DNA of 64,000 nucleotides from NCBI GenBank assembly GCA_016709145.1, contig JADJEK010000008.1, positions 116,148 through 180,147 on the forward strand, given 5' to 3'. Shown here piece by piece: positions 51,734 to 60,987 of the stretch (its first letter is position 1; the number at the start of each line of letters is the position of its first letter). The notes beneath the pieces are model-generated. The model ran no database searches. It was not told where the DNA came from and saw only the letters and a program-made list of their open reading frames with translations. This stretch comes from Planctomycetota bacterium (GTDB lineage Bacteria > Planctomycetota > B15-G4 > JADJEK01). The translations under genes were made by a program, and so were the position numbers.

Positions 51734-53275
51734 ATGCGGGTGCAGTTCTCGTGCCTCGTTGCCACCCTCATCACGGTGCGCGCGAGCCTCGGCGGCGACT
51801 TCAACGGCGACGGCTTCGAGGATCTCGCGGTCAGCGCGCACCTCGAGACGATCTCCGGCGTCGTGAATGCGGGGAGCGTCCACGTCATCCCCGGCTCCGC
51901 GGGCGGCGCGGACACCGCGTCGGCGTTCCGCATCGACGCAATCATGCTCGGAGAGCTTCCCGAACAGACGCTCGCCCTCGGCGCTGCGTTGGCGTGGGGC
52001 GACTTCGACGGCGACGGCTTCGACGATCTCGCGATCGGCTCGCCCTCGGCCCACGTGAAGGGGCTGATCGGCGCAGGACGCGTCTTCGTCCTGCCCGGCG
52101 GCGCGGCGGGCTTCGACTTCGCGCGACTGCGCTCGTTCGACCAGAACTCGAAGGGCATCAAGGACAAGGTCGAGTCGGACGGCACTCCTGGCCAGTCGTC
52201 CGATGCGTTCGGCGCAGAACTCGTGACCGGCGACTTCGACGGCAATGGCTTCGACGATCTCGCGATCAACGCCGAGGCCGAGGCGATCGGCAAAGTGAAG
52301 GGCGCTGGCGCGGTCCACGTGCTCTACGGCAGCTCGAGCGGTCTGCGGTCCAAGCGCAATCAGCTCTGGCACCAGAACAGCGGCGGCATCAAGGACAAGT
52401 GTGAGAACGCCGAGCAGTGGGGTTCGCGCATGGCCGCGGGCGACCTCAACGGCGACGGTCGCGACGAACTCATCCTGTCGTGCCCGATGGAAGCCACGAG
52501 TTCGCCAGGAATCGGGCGCGCCGCGGTCCTGTTCGGCTCGAAGAAAGGCCTGCGCGCGAAGGGCAACCTCTTGCTGAAGCCCGAGTCGGCGAGCATTCCG
52601 CTGACCGATGTCGGCGCGCTGGGGGTGCCGACGCTCGCGTGCGGGGACTTCGACGGCGACGGCTTCTTCGACCTCGCGATCGGGATGACCGGGATGTCCG
52701 CGGACGTGAACGGCCTACGCCACGGCGTCGTCTACGTCGCGCGCGGATCGGCGACCGGACCCGCGGCCGTGATGGACTCGTTCGCCCAGGGCGTCGACGG
52801 TGTTCCCGGCAGCGGAGCGAACTCCGACGAGTTCGGCAGTGCCCTGGCAGTCGCGAACTTCGACGGCGACGCGCAGGACGACCTCGCGATCGCGGCCTTC
52901 GGCGAATCGCTCCCGGACGGGTACAGCGGCCGCGTGACGGTTCTGTACGGATCGCCCACCGGGATCGGCGTCACCGGCGCCGACGTGTTCGACCAGAGCA
53001 CGGCCGGGATCTCCGGGGTCCCGGAGGAGTTCGACCAATTCGGCAGCGCGATCGCTGGCGTCGATTTCGACGGCGACGGCGTCGCGGACCTCGCGGTGGG
53101 CGTCCCGTTCGAAGACCTCGGAGCCCTGGCCGACGCCGGAGCCCTGCATCTCTTGTTCGGAACGACCATCGCGGGGCTGACGACGGGCGGCAACGTGCTG
53201 CTCGATCAAGACAGCCCCGGCATCTTCGGCAGCATCGGCGCGGGTCACCAATTCGGTGGCTCGTTCGCGCAGTGA
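51734..53275 (+). CDS. Secreted FG-GAP seven-bladed propeller protein, tandem copy 2
   Basis: The 513-aa product is a paralogue of the preceding gene. The signal-like segment is short (MRVQFSCLVATLITVRASLG). Seven motifs are seen: GDFNGDGFED, GDFDGDGFDD, GDFDGNGFDD, GDLNGDGRDE, GDFDGDGFFD, ANFDGDAQDD, VDFDGDGVAD. The basic insertions read FDQNSKGIKDKVE and HQNSGGIKDKCE. It begins 122 bp after copy 1 and has a leader hairpin covering its GGAG. Probably secreted. Confidence 0.8.
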   Translation: MRVQFSCLVATLITVRASLGGDFNGDGFEDLAVSAHLETISGVVNAGSVHVIPGSAGGADTASAFRIDAIMLGELPEQTLALGAALAWGDFDGDGFDDLAIGSPSAHVKGLIGAGRVFVLPGGAAGFDFARLRSFDQNSKGIKDKVESDGTPGQSSDAFGAELVTGDFDGNGFDDLAINAEAEAIGKVKGAGAVHVLYGSSSGLRSKRNQLWHQNSGGIKDKCENAEQWGSRMAAGDLNGDGRDELILSCPMEATSSPGIGRAAVLFGSKKGLRAKGNLLLKPESASIPLTDVGALGVPTLACGDFDGDGFFDLAIGMTGMSADVNGLRHGVVYVARGSATGPAAVMDSFAQGVDGVPGSGANSDEFGSALAVANFDGDAQDDLAIAAFGESLPDGYSGRVTVLYGSPTGIGVTGADVFDQSTAGISGVPEEFDQFGSAIAGVDFDGDGVADLAVGVPFEDLGALADAGALHLLFGTTIAGLTTGGNVLLDQDSPGIFGSIGAGHQFGGSFAQ

Positions 53276-53372
53276 CTCCTCGGAGCCCGATGCCCCTCGA
53301 GAGCAACGCGCCCGCGAGTGACGGGAGACCATCCACGATTTTCCGCGTGACGCGCGGATCGCTCTCCGGATC

Positions 53373-53407
53373 GAGCCCTCCTTGGCTTCGTTCCAACTGG
53401 AGGGCTC
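53373..53407 (+). promoter_or_regulatory. Leader hairpin of FG-GAP gene 3 (ribosome-binding site sequestered)
   Basis: GAGCCCTCC (53373-53381) pairs perfectly with GGAGGGCTC (53399-53407), and TTGG (53382-53385) with CCAA (53393-53396), around a 7-nt loop. The GGAGG is the ribosome-binding site of the ATG at 53411. This is the strongest of the three leaders. Confidence 0.55.
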
Positions 53408-53410
53408 AGC

Positions 53411-54967
53411 ATGCGTCGAATTCGGACTCTCTCTTGGGCTTGGGTCGTCGGCTCGGTCCTGCTGCCGATCGCGCGCGCCGGCGGTGACTTCAACGGCGAC
53501 GGCTTCGAGGACGTCGCGATCGGCGTCCCCGGCGAAGACGCGACGAACATCCCCGCCACTGGACTCCTCCACGTCTATCCCGGCTCCGCGAACGGCCCCG
53601 ACGTCGCGAGCTCGGTCGTCTTCGACGTCAAGGCGTTCGGCGACGTGGCGCTGACCGCAGCCACGCTCGGATCGTCGATCGTCTGGGGTGACTTCGACGG
53701 TGATGGCTTCGACGATCTCGCGGCCAGCGCGGTGGGCGCGCCGATCGCCGGGCTGCTCGATGCTGGCCGCGTCTATGTCACGTACGGATCGGCATCCGGG
53801 TTCGACATGACGCGCGCGCGTTGGTTCGACCAGAACACGAAGGGCATCAAGGACAAGGTCGAGCGCGAAGAAAAGGGCTCGACGTCGTCCGACGAGTTCT
53901 TCGGGTTCTCGCTCTCGAGCGGCGACTACGACGCGGACGGATACGACGACTTGGCGATCGGCGTCATCGGTGAGCGCATCGGCAAACACAAGAACAGCGG
54001 TGCCGTCCACGTGATCTACGGCAGCGCCGTCGGGCTCCGCGCCAAGCGCAACCAACTCTGGCACCAGAACTCGAAGGGCGTCCGCGACAAGTGCGAGGAG
54101 CACGAGGGGTTCGGCGGTGCGCTCACCTCCGGCGACCTGAACGCAGACGGCTTCGACGACCTCGTGATCGCGGTCGGCGGTGAAGCGGACGCGACCCCGG
54201 GCTTCGGACGCGCGGCGATCCTGTTCGGATCGAAGAAGCGACTGCGTGCGAAGGGAAACTTGCTCGTGAAGCCGGAATCCGCATCGCATGCGCTGGCGGT
54301 CAACGGCAGCGATGCAGAAGTGCAGCTCGTCGTCGGCGACTTCAACGGGGATGACGTGACGGACCTCGTGGTCTCGGTTCCGAAAGAACCGGTCGGCGTG
54401 AACGGGAACCAGAACGGCGTCGTGTTCGTGGCAGCAGGTCCCATCACGGCCGCGACTCCACCCGTCTTCACGGCGTTCATCGAAGGGGACGGCATCGTTC
54501 CGGGCACCGTGGACAGTTTCGACAACTTCGGTGCCAGCCTCGCTGTCGGTGATTTCGACTTCGACGGATTCGACGATCTCGCGATCGGCGCCCCCGGAGA
54601 GACCGTGACGGGTGAAGGCAGCGGCCGCGTGACGGTGCTCTACGGTGCCGCGGGCGGACTCGCGACGGGAGGTGCCACGACGTTCGACCAAAACACCGCG
54701 AACGTCGACGGGGTCGCGGAGATGGGCGACCAGTTCGGCTTCTCGTTGGCGGCAGTCGACACCGAAGGCGACGGTGCGCCCGAGCTGTTCATCGGTGTGC
54801 CCGGTGAGAACATCAACGGTGAGGCCGACGCCGGCGCGGTGAACATGCTGCTCGGCGTCACGATGTTCGGCTTGATCACGGCGAACGACCAACTGCTGTA
54901 CCAGGACCAACCGAACACGCCCGACACCTCCGAGGCCGAGGACTTCTTCGGCTTCGCGATCCACTGA
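53411..54967 (+). CDS. Secreted FG-GAP seven-bladed propeller protein, tandem copy 3
   Basis: The 518-aa product starts with a signal peptide (MRRIRTLSWAWVVGSVLLPIARA). Seven motifs: GDFNGDGFED, GDFDGDGFDD, GDYDADGYDD, GDLNADGFDD, GDFNGDDVTD, GDFDFDGFDD, VDTEGDGAPE; the last is weaker. The basic insertions read FDQNTKGIKDKVE and HQNSKGVRDKCE. It is the third of a tandem set and is translated behind a hairpin. Probably extracellular. Confidence 0.8.
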   Translation: MRRIRTLSWAWVVGSVLLPIARAGGDFNGDGFEDVAIGVPGEDATNIPATGLLHVYPGSANGPDVASSVVFDVKAFGDVALTAATLGSSIVWGDFDGDGFDDLAASAVGAPIAGLLDAGRVYVTYGSASGFDMTRARWFDQNTKGIKDKVEREEKGSTSSDEFFGFSLSSGDYDADGYDDLAIGVIGERIGKHKNSGAVHVIYGSAVGLRAKRNQLWHQNSKGVRDKCEEHEGFGGALTSGDLNADGFDDLVIAVGGEADATPGFGRAAILFGSKKRLRAKGNLLVKPESASHALAVNGSDAEVQLVVGDFNGDDVTDLVVSVPKEPVGVNGNQNGVVFVAAGPITAATPPVFTAFIEGDGIVPGTVDSFDNFGASLAVGDFDFDGFDDLAIGAPGETVTGEGSGRVTVLYGAAGGLATGGATTFDQNTANVDGVAEMGDQFGFSLAAVDTEGDGAPELFIGVPGENINGEADAGAVNMLLGVTMFGLITANDQLLYQDQPNTPDTSEAEDFFGFAIH

Positions 54968-55019
54968 CGGTGCAGGATCCGCGATGACGAAGCCGATTCG
55001 CGCATCCCGCGTCAAAGGC

Positions 55020-55060
55020 CGCGGCGCCGACCCGAACCGGAGTTCGAGATCGGCGCCGCG
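55020..55060. terminator. Nested hairpin between convergent genes
   Basis: Arms 55020-55030 and 55050-55060 form an 11-bp perfect stem (CGCGGCGCCGA with its complement); the loop holds a second short stem (GAAC…GTTC). It lies 53 bp after the FG-GAP gene 3 stop and 31 bp before the convergent stop. Confidence 0.5.
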
Positions 55061-55090
55061 TCTCGCGGTCCTCGGGAACCGCGCTTCACA

Positions 55091-57463
55091 TCACGGAGCG
55101 ACCGCAGCGAACGCGACGATTCGCTCGCCGCCGCCGATCGTGCCGAGCGCCGTCGCGACTCCCGTCGAGAGGTTGATCGAGACGAGTTGCGAGGCGTTCT
55201 GACCGGTGAGCTCGAGCGTCGCGAACGCCGTCGAGAACGGCGTGACGTCGAAGCCGACGGCGCCGGTCGCGGACTGACCGAGCGCGCCGATCGTGAACAA
55301 CGTGCCGCTGTTCGGCGAGACCGGGGCGCTGTTCAACGAGCCCTGCGTGCACAACGCGCCGAGTGCGCCATCGATCACATAGAGCGTGGTCTTGGTCGAA
55401 CCCGAGAAGCTGTTCGTGTACGCGGCTGCCGACACGCTCGGGATCGCGTTCGCGTTGACGTCGAGCGCGTCGAACGTCAGCAGGCCGTCGGTGTTCGTCA
55501 CGAGACCCGTCGACGGATCGAGACGCAGGTTCTGGCGAGCGTCCGACACGAGTCGGATGCGGTCCGGGATCGGATTGAAGTCGACTCCGAACTGCGTGCC
55601 CGCGAGCGCCGGCGAGAACGTCGTCGCGGTGACGGCGTTCACCTTCGACTGCGCCAGATCGATCGTGACGACGCGATTCGCGGTGGTCACGCCGTAGAGC
55701 GCGCCCGTGCCCGGCCGCACGTCGATGCCGACGAGCGTCTCACCGACGGCCAATCCCGCCAGGCCGCGCACCGACACGGTGGCCGCGCCCGGCTTGCCGG
55801 GCACGAACGTCACGACCTTGCTCGAGGCCGTGATGCCGACGAACTGCGGCGCCACAGCCTGCAGGAACGCGACATCCTTCACCGGCGTCGATGCGCCGAT
55901 GGTGCCGACGAGCGCCGTCGCGCCGGTCGCGAGGTTCAAGCGGAACAAGCGCGATTGCGTCGCGCCGGTCGCCGTCAAGCTGGCGTAGGCGCCGCCGAAC
56001 TGCGAGACGTCCATGCCGGCGAGTCCGGTCGTGTCCTGGCCGAGCGCGCCGACCGTGAACAACAGGCCGCTGTTCGGCGACACCGGCGCACTGTTCAACG
56101 ACCCCTGCGTGACGAGCACGTCGAGGTTCGAGTCGATCGCGTACAGCGTGGTGATCGTCGCGCCGGCGTTCGGGTTCGTGTACGCCGCGGCGACCACGTT
56201 CGGATTCGCGCCGACGTTCAGGTCGGCCGCGTCGTACGCGATCGACGCGTCGGACGCCGCGACCAGCCCGGTGTTCGGGTTCAGTCGCAGGTTCTGCTCG
56301 GCATCGCTGACGAGACGGATGCGATCCGGGATCGGATTGAAGTCGACGGCGAAGTCGACTCCGGCGAGCGCCGGCGTGAACACGGGACCGACCGCGGTCG
56401 CGCTTCCCGTCAGCGGATCGATCACGTAGACGCGACTCGAGTCGCCGACGCCGACGAGCTCACCCGTCGAAGGCCGCACGTCGATGCCGACGAGCGACTC
56501 GTTCGGTGCGAGTCCCGAGATCGCGACGTCGGACAACAGCGTGCCCGGTCGACCCGGTGCGAACGAAACCAAGCGACCCGCGGTCGTCAGCGCGACCATG
56601 CGCGGCGCGGTCGGCGGCGCGATGGCGAGACCGACGAGCGGACGTCCGCCACCGATCGTGCCGATCAACGTGGCCGCGCCGGTTTCGAGGTTCACGTTGA
56701 ACAGACGCGACACCTTCATGCCGACCGGGTTCAACGCGGCGAGCGCGCCACCGAACGGCGAGATGTCGAAGCCGACGAGGTTCGTCGTATCGACGCCGAG
56801 CGCGCCGATCGTGAACAACTTGCCGCCGTCGGGCGACAGCGGCGATGCGTTCACGGAACCTTGGCGCACGAGCACGTCGAGGTTCGAGTCGATGTCGAAC
56901 AGCGTCGTCGTCGACGTGCCGGCGAACGAGCTCGTGTACGCCGAACCGGCGATGCCAGGGTCCTTGCCGGCATTCACGTCGGCGGCGTCGTACGAAAGCA
57001 GCGTGTCCTGCGCGGCGGTGACGCCGGTGTCGGGATGCAGGCGCTGGTTCTGCTCGACGTCACTGGTCAGACGGATGCGGTCCGGGACCGGGTTGAAGTC
57101 GAAGCCGAACGCGAGTCCGCCGAGGCCCGGAGCGAACGGCGAGCCACCGACCGGCGTCACGACGCCGGTGGTCGGATCGAGCAGATAGATGCGACTCGTG
57201 CTGCCGAGTGCGTAGAGCTCGCCGGTCGAGGGGCGCACGTCGAGTCCGACGATGCGCTCGCCGGGCTGCAACCCGACGATCACGACGCGATTGAGCAGAC
57301 GGCCGGGAGCCGCCGAGCGGAACGAGACCACGGCGTTGCCGGGATCCTGGATGCCGTACACGAGAGCCGTCGTATCGGCGGCGAACGATGACGATGCGAG
57401 ACCGATCGAGAGCGCCAACGTGGCGACCGCGCGGCCGCGCGAGAGCGCGGGGTGCAGGTTCAT
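55091..57463 (-). CDS. Secreted protein of three DUF4394 repeats
   Basis: The 790-aa product has a signal peptide (AVATLALSIGLASSSFA) and three copies of a DUF4394-like propeller domain at about residues 28-280, 290-530 and 545-790. Each has GERIVGLDVRPSTGELYALG or a variant, FGFDFNPVPDRIRLTSD or a variant (DFNPIPDRIRLVSDAEQNLRLNPNTG), and an ending such as GTIGGGRPLVGLAIAPP. DUF4394 proteins are secreted, and their role is not known. The gene is preceded by GGAGGA and is in line with two beta-helix genes. Confidence 0.85.
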   Translation of the reverse strand: MNLHPALSRGRAVATLALSIGLASSSFAADTTALVYGIQDPGNAVVSFRSAAPGRLLNRVVIVGLQPGERIVGLDVRPSTGELYALGSTSRIYLLDPTTGVVTPVGGSPFAPGLGGLAFGFDFNPVPDRIRLTSDVEQNQRLHPDTGVTAAQDTLLSYDAADVNAGKDPGIAGSAYTSSFAGTSTTTLFDIDSNLDVLVRQGSVNASPLSPDGGKLFTIGALGVDTTNLVGFDISPFGGALAALNPVGMKVSRLFNVNLETGAATLIGTIGGGRPLVGLAIAPPTAPRMVALTTAGRLVSFAPGRPGTLLSDVAISGLAPNESLVGIDVRPSTGELVGVGDSSRVYVIDPLTGSATAVGPVFTPALAGVDFAVDFNPIPDRIRLVSDAEQNLRLNPNTGLVAASDASIAYDAADLNVGANPNVVAAAYTNPNAGATITTLYAIDSNLDVLVTQGSLNSAPVSPNSGLLFTVGALGQDTTGLAGMDVSQFGGAYASLTATGATQSRLFRLNLATGATALVGTIGASTPVKDVAFLQAVAPQFVGITASSKVVTFVPGKPGAATVSVRGLAGLAVGETLVGIDVRPGTGALYGVTTANRVVTIDLAQSKVNAVTATTFSPALAGTQFGVDFNPIPDRIRLVSDARQNLRLDPSTGLVTNTDGLLTFDALDVNANAIPSVSAAAYTNSFSGSTKTTLYVIDGALGALCTQGSLNSAPVSPNSGTLFTIGALGQSATGAVGFDVTPFSTAFATLELTGQNASQLVSINLSTGVATALGTIGGGERIVAFAAVAP

Positions 57464-57578
57464 GGGGGTCCTCCTGTGTCCGGCTCTACGGCGCGGGGTC
57501 GCCGACCGGATTGGAGGATCGCGAGAAACCTCGTCGCGCGCGGGCTCGAGCGAGTTCGCGCGAGTTCGCGCGGAGGGT

Positions 57579-59030
57579 TCAGAAGTCGATCAGCGGGACT
57601 TCGTTCGTGCCGCCGGTCGTGAACACGTTGCCGAGCACGTCGTCGAGCGTGCCGTCGTTCGCGAGGTCGATGCGGTTCTTCTTCATCACGTTGTTCGTGA
57701 TCGTCGTGTTGGTGCCGTTGTTCTCGATGCCCTCGCCGGTGCAGCCGAGGACGACGTTGCCGTCGATAATGCACGCATCGCCGGACTCGACGTCGATGCC
57801 GTCTTCCATGCACGCCTTGAGCGCGTTGTCCACGATCTCGCAGTCGTCCGCGGTGATCGCGATTCCATCACCGCCGCAACCGATCAGTCGATTCCCCGAG
57901 ACCGTCGCGGACACGCTCGAAATCTCGAACGCAGCGCGCACGGGAGTGTCCGCCAGCATCACCGCATCCTTGACCACGTTGTCACGAATCGTCTCGAGCG
58001 CACCCTTGTCCGAGCTGATCGCGGCCCCGCCGACGCGAACGATCACGTTGTTCGCTACCAGTGCTTGCGAGCACGTGTCGAGGTCGATGCCGAGCAGCGT
58101 CGTATCCGTGAGTCGATTTCGGAGAACCTGCTGAGAAGTACCGCCGATCACGATCCCGGCGCGACATCGAGTCAGAACGTTGTCCTCGATCCGGGTGTTG
58201 TCCCCGCCGCAGCCGATCGCGAAGCTCTGCGTTGCGGTGATCTTGCATCGACGCACGATCGCGTCCGCGCCGTCGGCGTCGATTCCGACGCCGTCGATCG
58301 TGTCCAGCCGACACGAGTCGACGAGTGCGCCGAGGCCGTCGGCGACGATGGCGTCGTCATCCGCGTTCTCCACCACGCATTTGCGAACGATGGCATCGGA
58401 GCCGACCACCTCGATGCCGTTGCCGCGGCTGCCGCGGACTCGGCACGAATCGACGAGGATGCCGGCACCGTCGAGTTCCAGCCCGACGCCGCCAGCGCCG
58501 CGGACGACGCACGACTTCAGCACGAGCCCGGACGCGAACTCGGCGTGGATGCCGGCGCCGCCGACGGCTTCGACGCGGCAGTTCGTGAGTGTGGAGTCCA
58601 AGCTGAGCATGTGGATCCCGCTCGCTTCGCAGTGCTGCACGACGATCTTGCTGCCGGTGAATGCGTTGGCGTCGACGAGCAGTCCATGCCCGTCGCCGCC
58701 GAGACCGGTCACGGCGCAGCGGATCGTGATGTTCTTGACGGTGACACCGGAGCCGAGGACTTCGAGTCCGGGGCCGCTCGCGATCGCGGACGGGCGCGCG
58801 TCGAGGATGACCTTGCCGACGCCGACGAGCGTGATGCCGCCTTGGTTGACGCCGATCGTGACGGTCTCTTCGTAGAGGCCAGCCTTGATGCGGATGACGT
58901 CGCCGGACGAGGACGCGTCGATGCCGTTCTGAATCGTGTTGATGCCGGGGGAGGGCACCGTGATGACGGCGCCGTCCGCGATGCCGAGCAGACCGATGAA
59001 CCCAACGACCAGCGAAGTTCCGACGCGCAT
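57579..59030 (-). CDS. Secreted parallel beta-helix protein, mosaic paralogue 1
   Basis: The 483-aa product has a signal peptide (GTSLVVGFIGLLGIADG), then AVITVPSPGINTIQNGIDAS and the GVNQGGITLVGVGKVILD part of a right-handed beta-helix. Repeating turns follow: VLKSCVVRGAGGVGLELD, ILVDSCRVRGSRGNGIEVV, TRIEDNVLTRCRAGIVIGG. The last 70 residues (GEGIENNGTNTTITNNVMKK…PLIDF) are nearly the same as those of the next gene. The middle is different. It is probably an extracellular or surface protein without enzyme activity that I can see. Confidence 0.8.
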   Translation of the reverse strand: MRVGTSLVVGFIGLLGIADGAVITVPSPGINTIQNGIDASSSGDVIRIKAGLYEETVTIGVNQGGITLVGVGKVILDARPSAIASGPGLEVLGSGVTVKNITIRCAVTGLGGDGHGLLVDANAFTGSKIVVQHCEASGIHMLSLDSTLTNCRVEAVGGAGIHAEFASGLVLKSCVVRGAGGVGLELDGAGILVDSCRVRGSRGNGIEVVGSDAIVRKCVVENADDDAIVADGLGALVDSCRLDTIDGVGIDADGADAIVRRCKITATQSFAIGCGGDNTRIEDNVLTRCRAGIVIGGTSQQVLRNRLTDTTLLGIDLDTCSQALVANNVIVRVGGAAISSDKGALETIRDNVVKDAVMLADTPVRAAFEISSVSATVSGNRLIGCGGDGIAITADDCEIVDNALKACMEDGIDVESGDACIIDGNVVLGCTGEGIENNGTNTTITNNVMKKNRIDLANDGTLDDVLGNVFTTGGTNEVPLIDF

Positions 59031-59146
59031 CGCTCACCCTCCGAGTTCCAAGGGTGCAAGGATCGGCGGGCCGAGAACGCGAACTGAAACCGATCGTCTT
59101 GGGGGTCCATCGTCGTCCCTCGCGGAGGAACCCGAACGCATGACGA

Positions 59147-60598
59147 TCAGAAGTCGATCAGCGGATCCTCGTTCGTGCCGCCGGTCGTGAACACGTTGCC
59201 GAGCACGGCGTCGAGCGTGCCGTCGTTCGCGAGGTCGACGCGGTTCTTCTTCATCACGTTGTTCGTGATCGTCGTGTTGGTGCCGTTGTTCTCGATGCCC
59301 TCGCCGGTGCAGCCGAGGACGAGGTTGCCGTCGAGGACGCACGCGTCGCCGGACTCGACGTCGATGCCGTCTTCACCGCAGTTGCGCAGGATGTTGTCGG
59401 TCACTTCGACGTCGTCGGCGGTCAGCCGGATGCCATCGACGCCACAGCCGTCGATGCGATTGCGCTCCAAGACAGCGCCGTTGGACACGCACTCGATCGC
59501 CGCCTCCGCGGCCAGCGCGCAGGTCTTCATCACGTTGTCCGAGGCCACACACAGCGAGCTGGTCTCGAAGCGAATCGCTGCATACATGGTGCTCGTGAAC
59601 ACGTTGTCGAGAACGCGCACATTCGAGCTGTTCTGCGCGCGGAACCCACGCGCGTCCGAGTAGATGACGCGATTCCCGCGAACGAGCGCATCGATGACGT
59701 TGCTGATCGAGATCCCGTCGCGGACGTTCTTGAACACGTTGTTCTCGACCGTCGCATCGATTCCGGTGAGGAACAGGGCCGAGGCGAACGTCGTGTCCAC
59801 GACGCACTTGCGCACGACTCCCGAGTTGCCGTCGAAGTAGAGTCCCGAATCGAACGTCCGCCGCGTGACGCAGTTCTCGAGGACGGAATTCGAGCCGTCG
59901 ATGGCGATGCCCATGGTCCCGCCGCTCTCGACTTTGCACTTCGAGGTCAGCGAGTTCGCTCCGGTCACGACGATCCCGGTACCGGTCGAGCCGCGAACCG
60001 CGCACCCGAGGACGCGCACGTCGTTTCCCAGAGCATCGATGCCGTTGCTGCCGATCGAGCGGAGGACGCATTTCGAGACCAGGAGTCCGAGCGCGTTCTC
60101 GGCGTGGATTCCGTCGCCGCTCACGACCTCGATGCGGCAGTTCGAGAGCGTCGCGCCCGAACCGTCGATGTGGATGCCGTCCGCCTCGCAGTGCTTCACG
60201 TTGATCTTCGTGCCGGTGAAGTCGTTCGCGGCGACGTAGAGCCCGTGACCATCGCCGCCCGCGCCTGTGCGCGCGCAACGGATCGTGATGTTCCTCACGG
60301 TGACGCCGGAGCCGAGGACTTCGAGTCCGGGACCGTTCGCGATCGCGAACGGGCGAGCGTCGAGGATGACTTTGCCGACGCCGACGAGCGTGATGCCGCC
60401 TTGGTTGACGCCGATCGTGACGGTCTCTTCGTAGAGGCCAGCCTTGATGCGGATGACGTCGCCGGACGACGAGGCGTCGATCCCGTTCTGGATCGTGTTG
60501 ATGCTAGGGGAAGGCACCGTGATCACGGCTGCCCTCGAACGCGGGGCAAAGATCGCGAGGGTCGTCAGGACCGCGAGTGCAATGAAGGTGGCGCGCAT
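59147..60598 (-). CDS. Secreted parallel beta-helix protein, mosaic paralogue 2
   Basis: ATG at 60598, after GGAGGA, gives a signal peptide (ATFIALAVLTTLAIFAP). The 483-aa length is the same as the neighbouring paralogue. Residues about 20-105 and 410-483 are almost identical to it, also at the DNA level (57579-57807 with 59147-59375, and about 58723-58970 with 60281-60530). The middle 300 residues diverge (for example LTSKCKVESGGTMGIAIDG, SALFLTGIDATVENNVFKN). This looks like a duplicated gene with an exchanged or fast-changing core. Confidence 0.8.
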   Translation of the reverse strand: MRATFIALAVLTTLAIFAPRSRAAVITVPSPSINTIQNGIDASSSGDVIRIKAGLYEETVTIGVNQGGITLVGVGKVILDARPFAIANGPGLEVLGSGVTVRNITIRCARTGAGGDGHGLYVAANDFTGTKINVKHCEADGIHIDGSGATLSNCRIEVVSGDGIHAENALGLLVSKCVLRSIGSNGIDALGNDVRVLGCAVRGSTGTGIVVTGANSLTSKCKVESGGTMGIAIDGSNSVLENCVTRRTFDSGLYFDGNSGVVRKCVVDTTFASALFLTGIDATVENNVFKNVRDGISISNVIDALVRGNRVIYSDARGFRAQNSSNVRVLDNVFTSTMYAAIRFETSSLCVASDNVMKTCALAAEAAIECVSNGAVLERNRIDGCGVDGIRLTADDVEVTDNILRNCGEDGIDVESGDACVLDGNLVLGCTGEGIENNGTNTTITNNVMKKNRVDLANDGTLDAVLGNVFTTGGTNEDPLIDF

Positions 60599-60987
60599 CG
60601 TTCCGTCCTCCGGTGGGTGTCGGAGTGATCGGCCGGTGTGGGTGTGGAACTGGAGGGCGGGCTTCGCGAGGGGGAATCTGGCGTCGGAGTCACTCCGTGG
60701 CTGCGCGAGCATTGCCTGGACTCCATTGGGCGAGGCATTGGCTCACCGAGCCAAAGCGGGCATCGTCCGCGAGCTAGCGCGAAATCTGCAGGCCCTGATG
60801 TCTTGGATATCGCGGGCGCGTCGAGATTCTCAAGTGAGCGGATCGCACCGGCTCGCAAGTGAGATGTCACTGACTCGTACCCACCCGCAATCGCGAACGC
60901 CCGCATTGCCTTCACGCCTCCGGCGCGTATCGTCGCGCGTCCGACTTGGGGGGCATCGCGCATGCACTGCGACGACGTGACGTGACG
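60599..60987. other. Divergent intergenic region before the restriction gene
   Basis: This 389-bp stretch separates a minus-strand beta-helix gene from the plus-strand restriction gene. I found no gene, repeat or terminator. Promoters for both sides must lie here but are not obvious. Short in-frame reads are not supported by codon use. Confidence 0.4.

Noticed and set aside
55187..57391. 734-aa plus-strand frame opposite the DUF4394 gene
   Set aside because: Its repeats are antisense images of the DUF4394 repeats.
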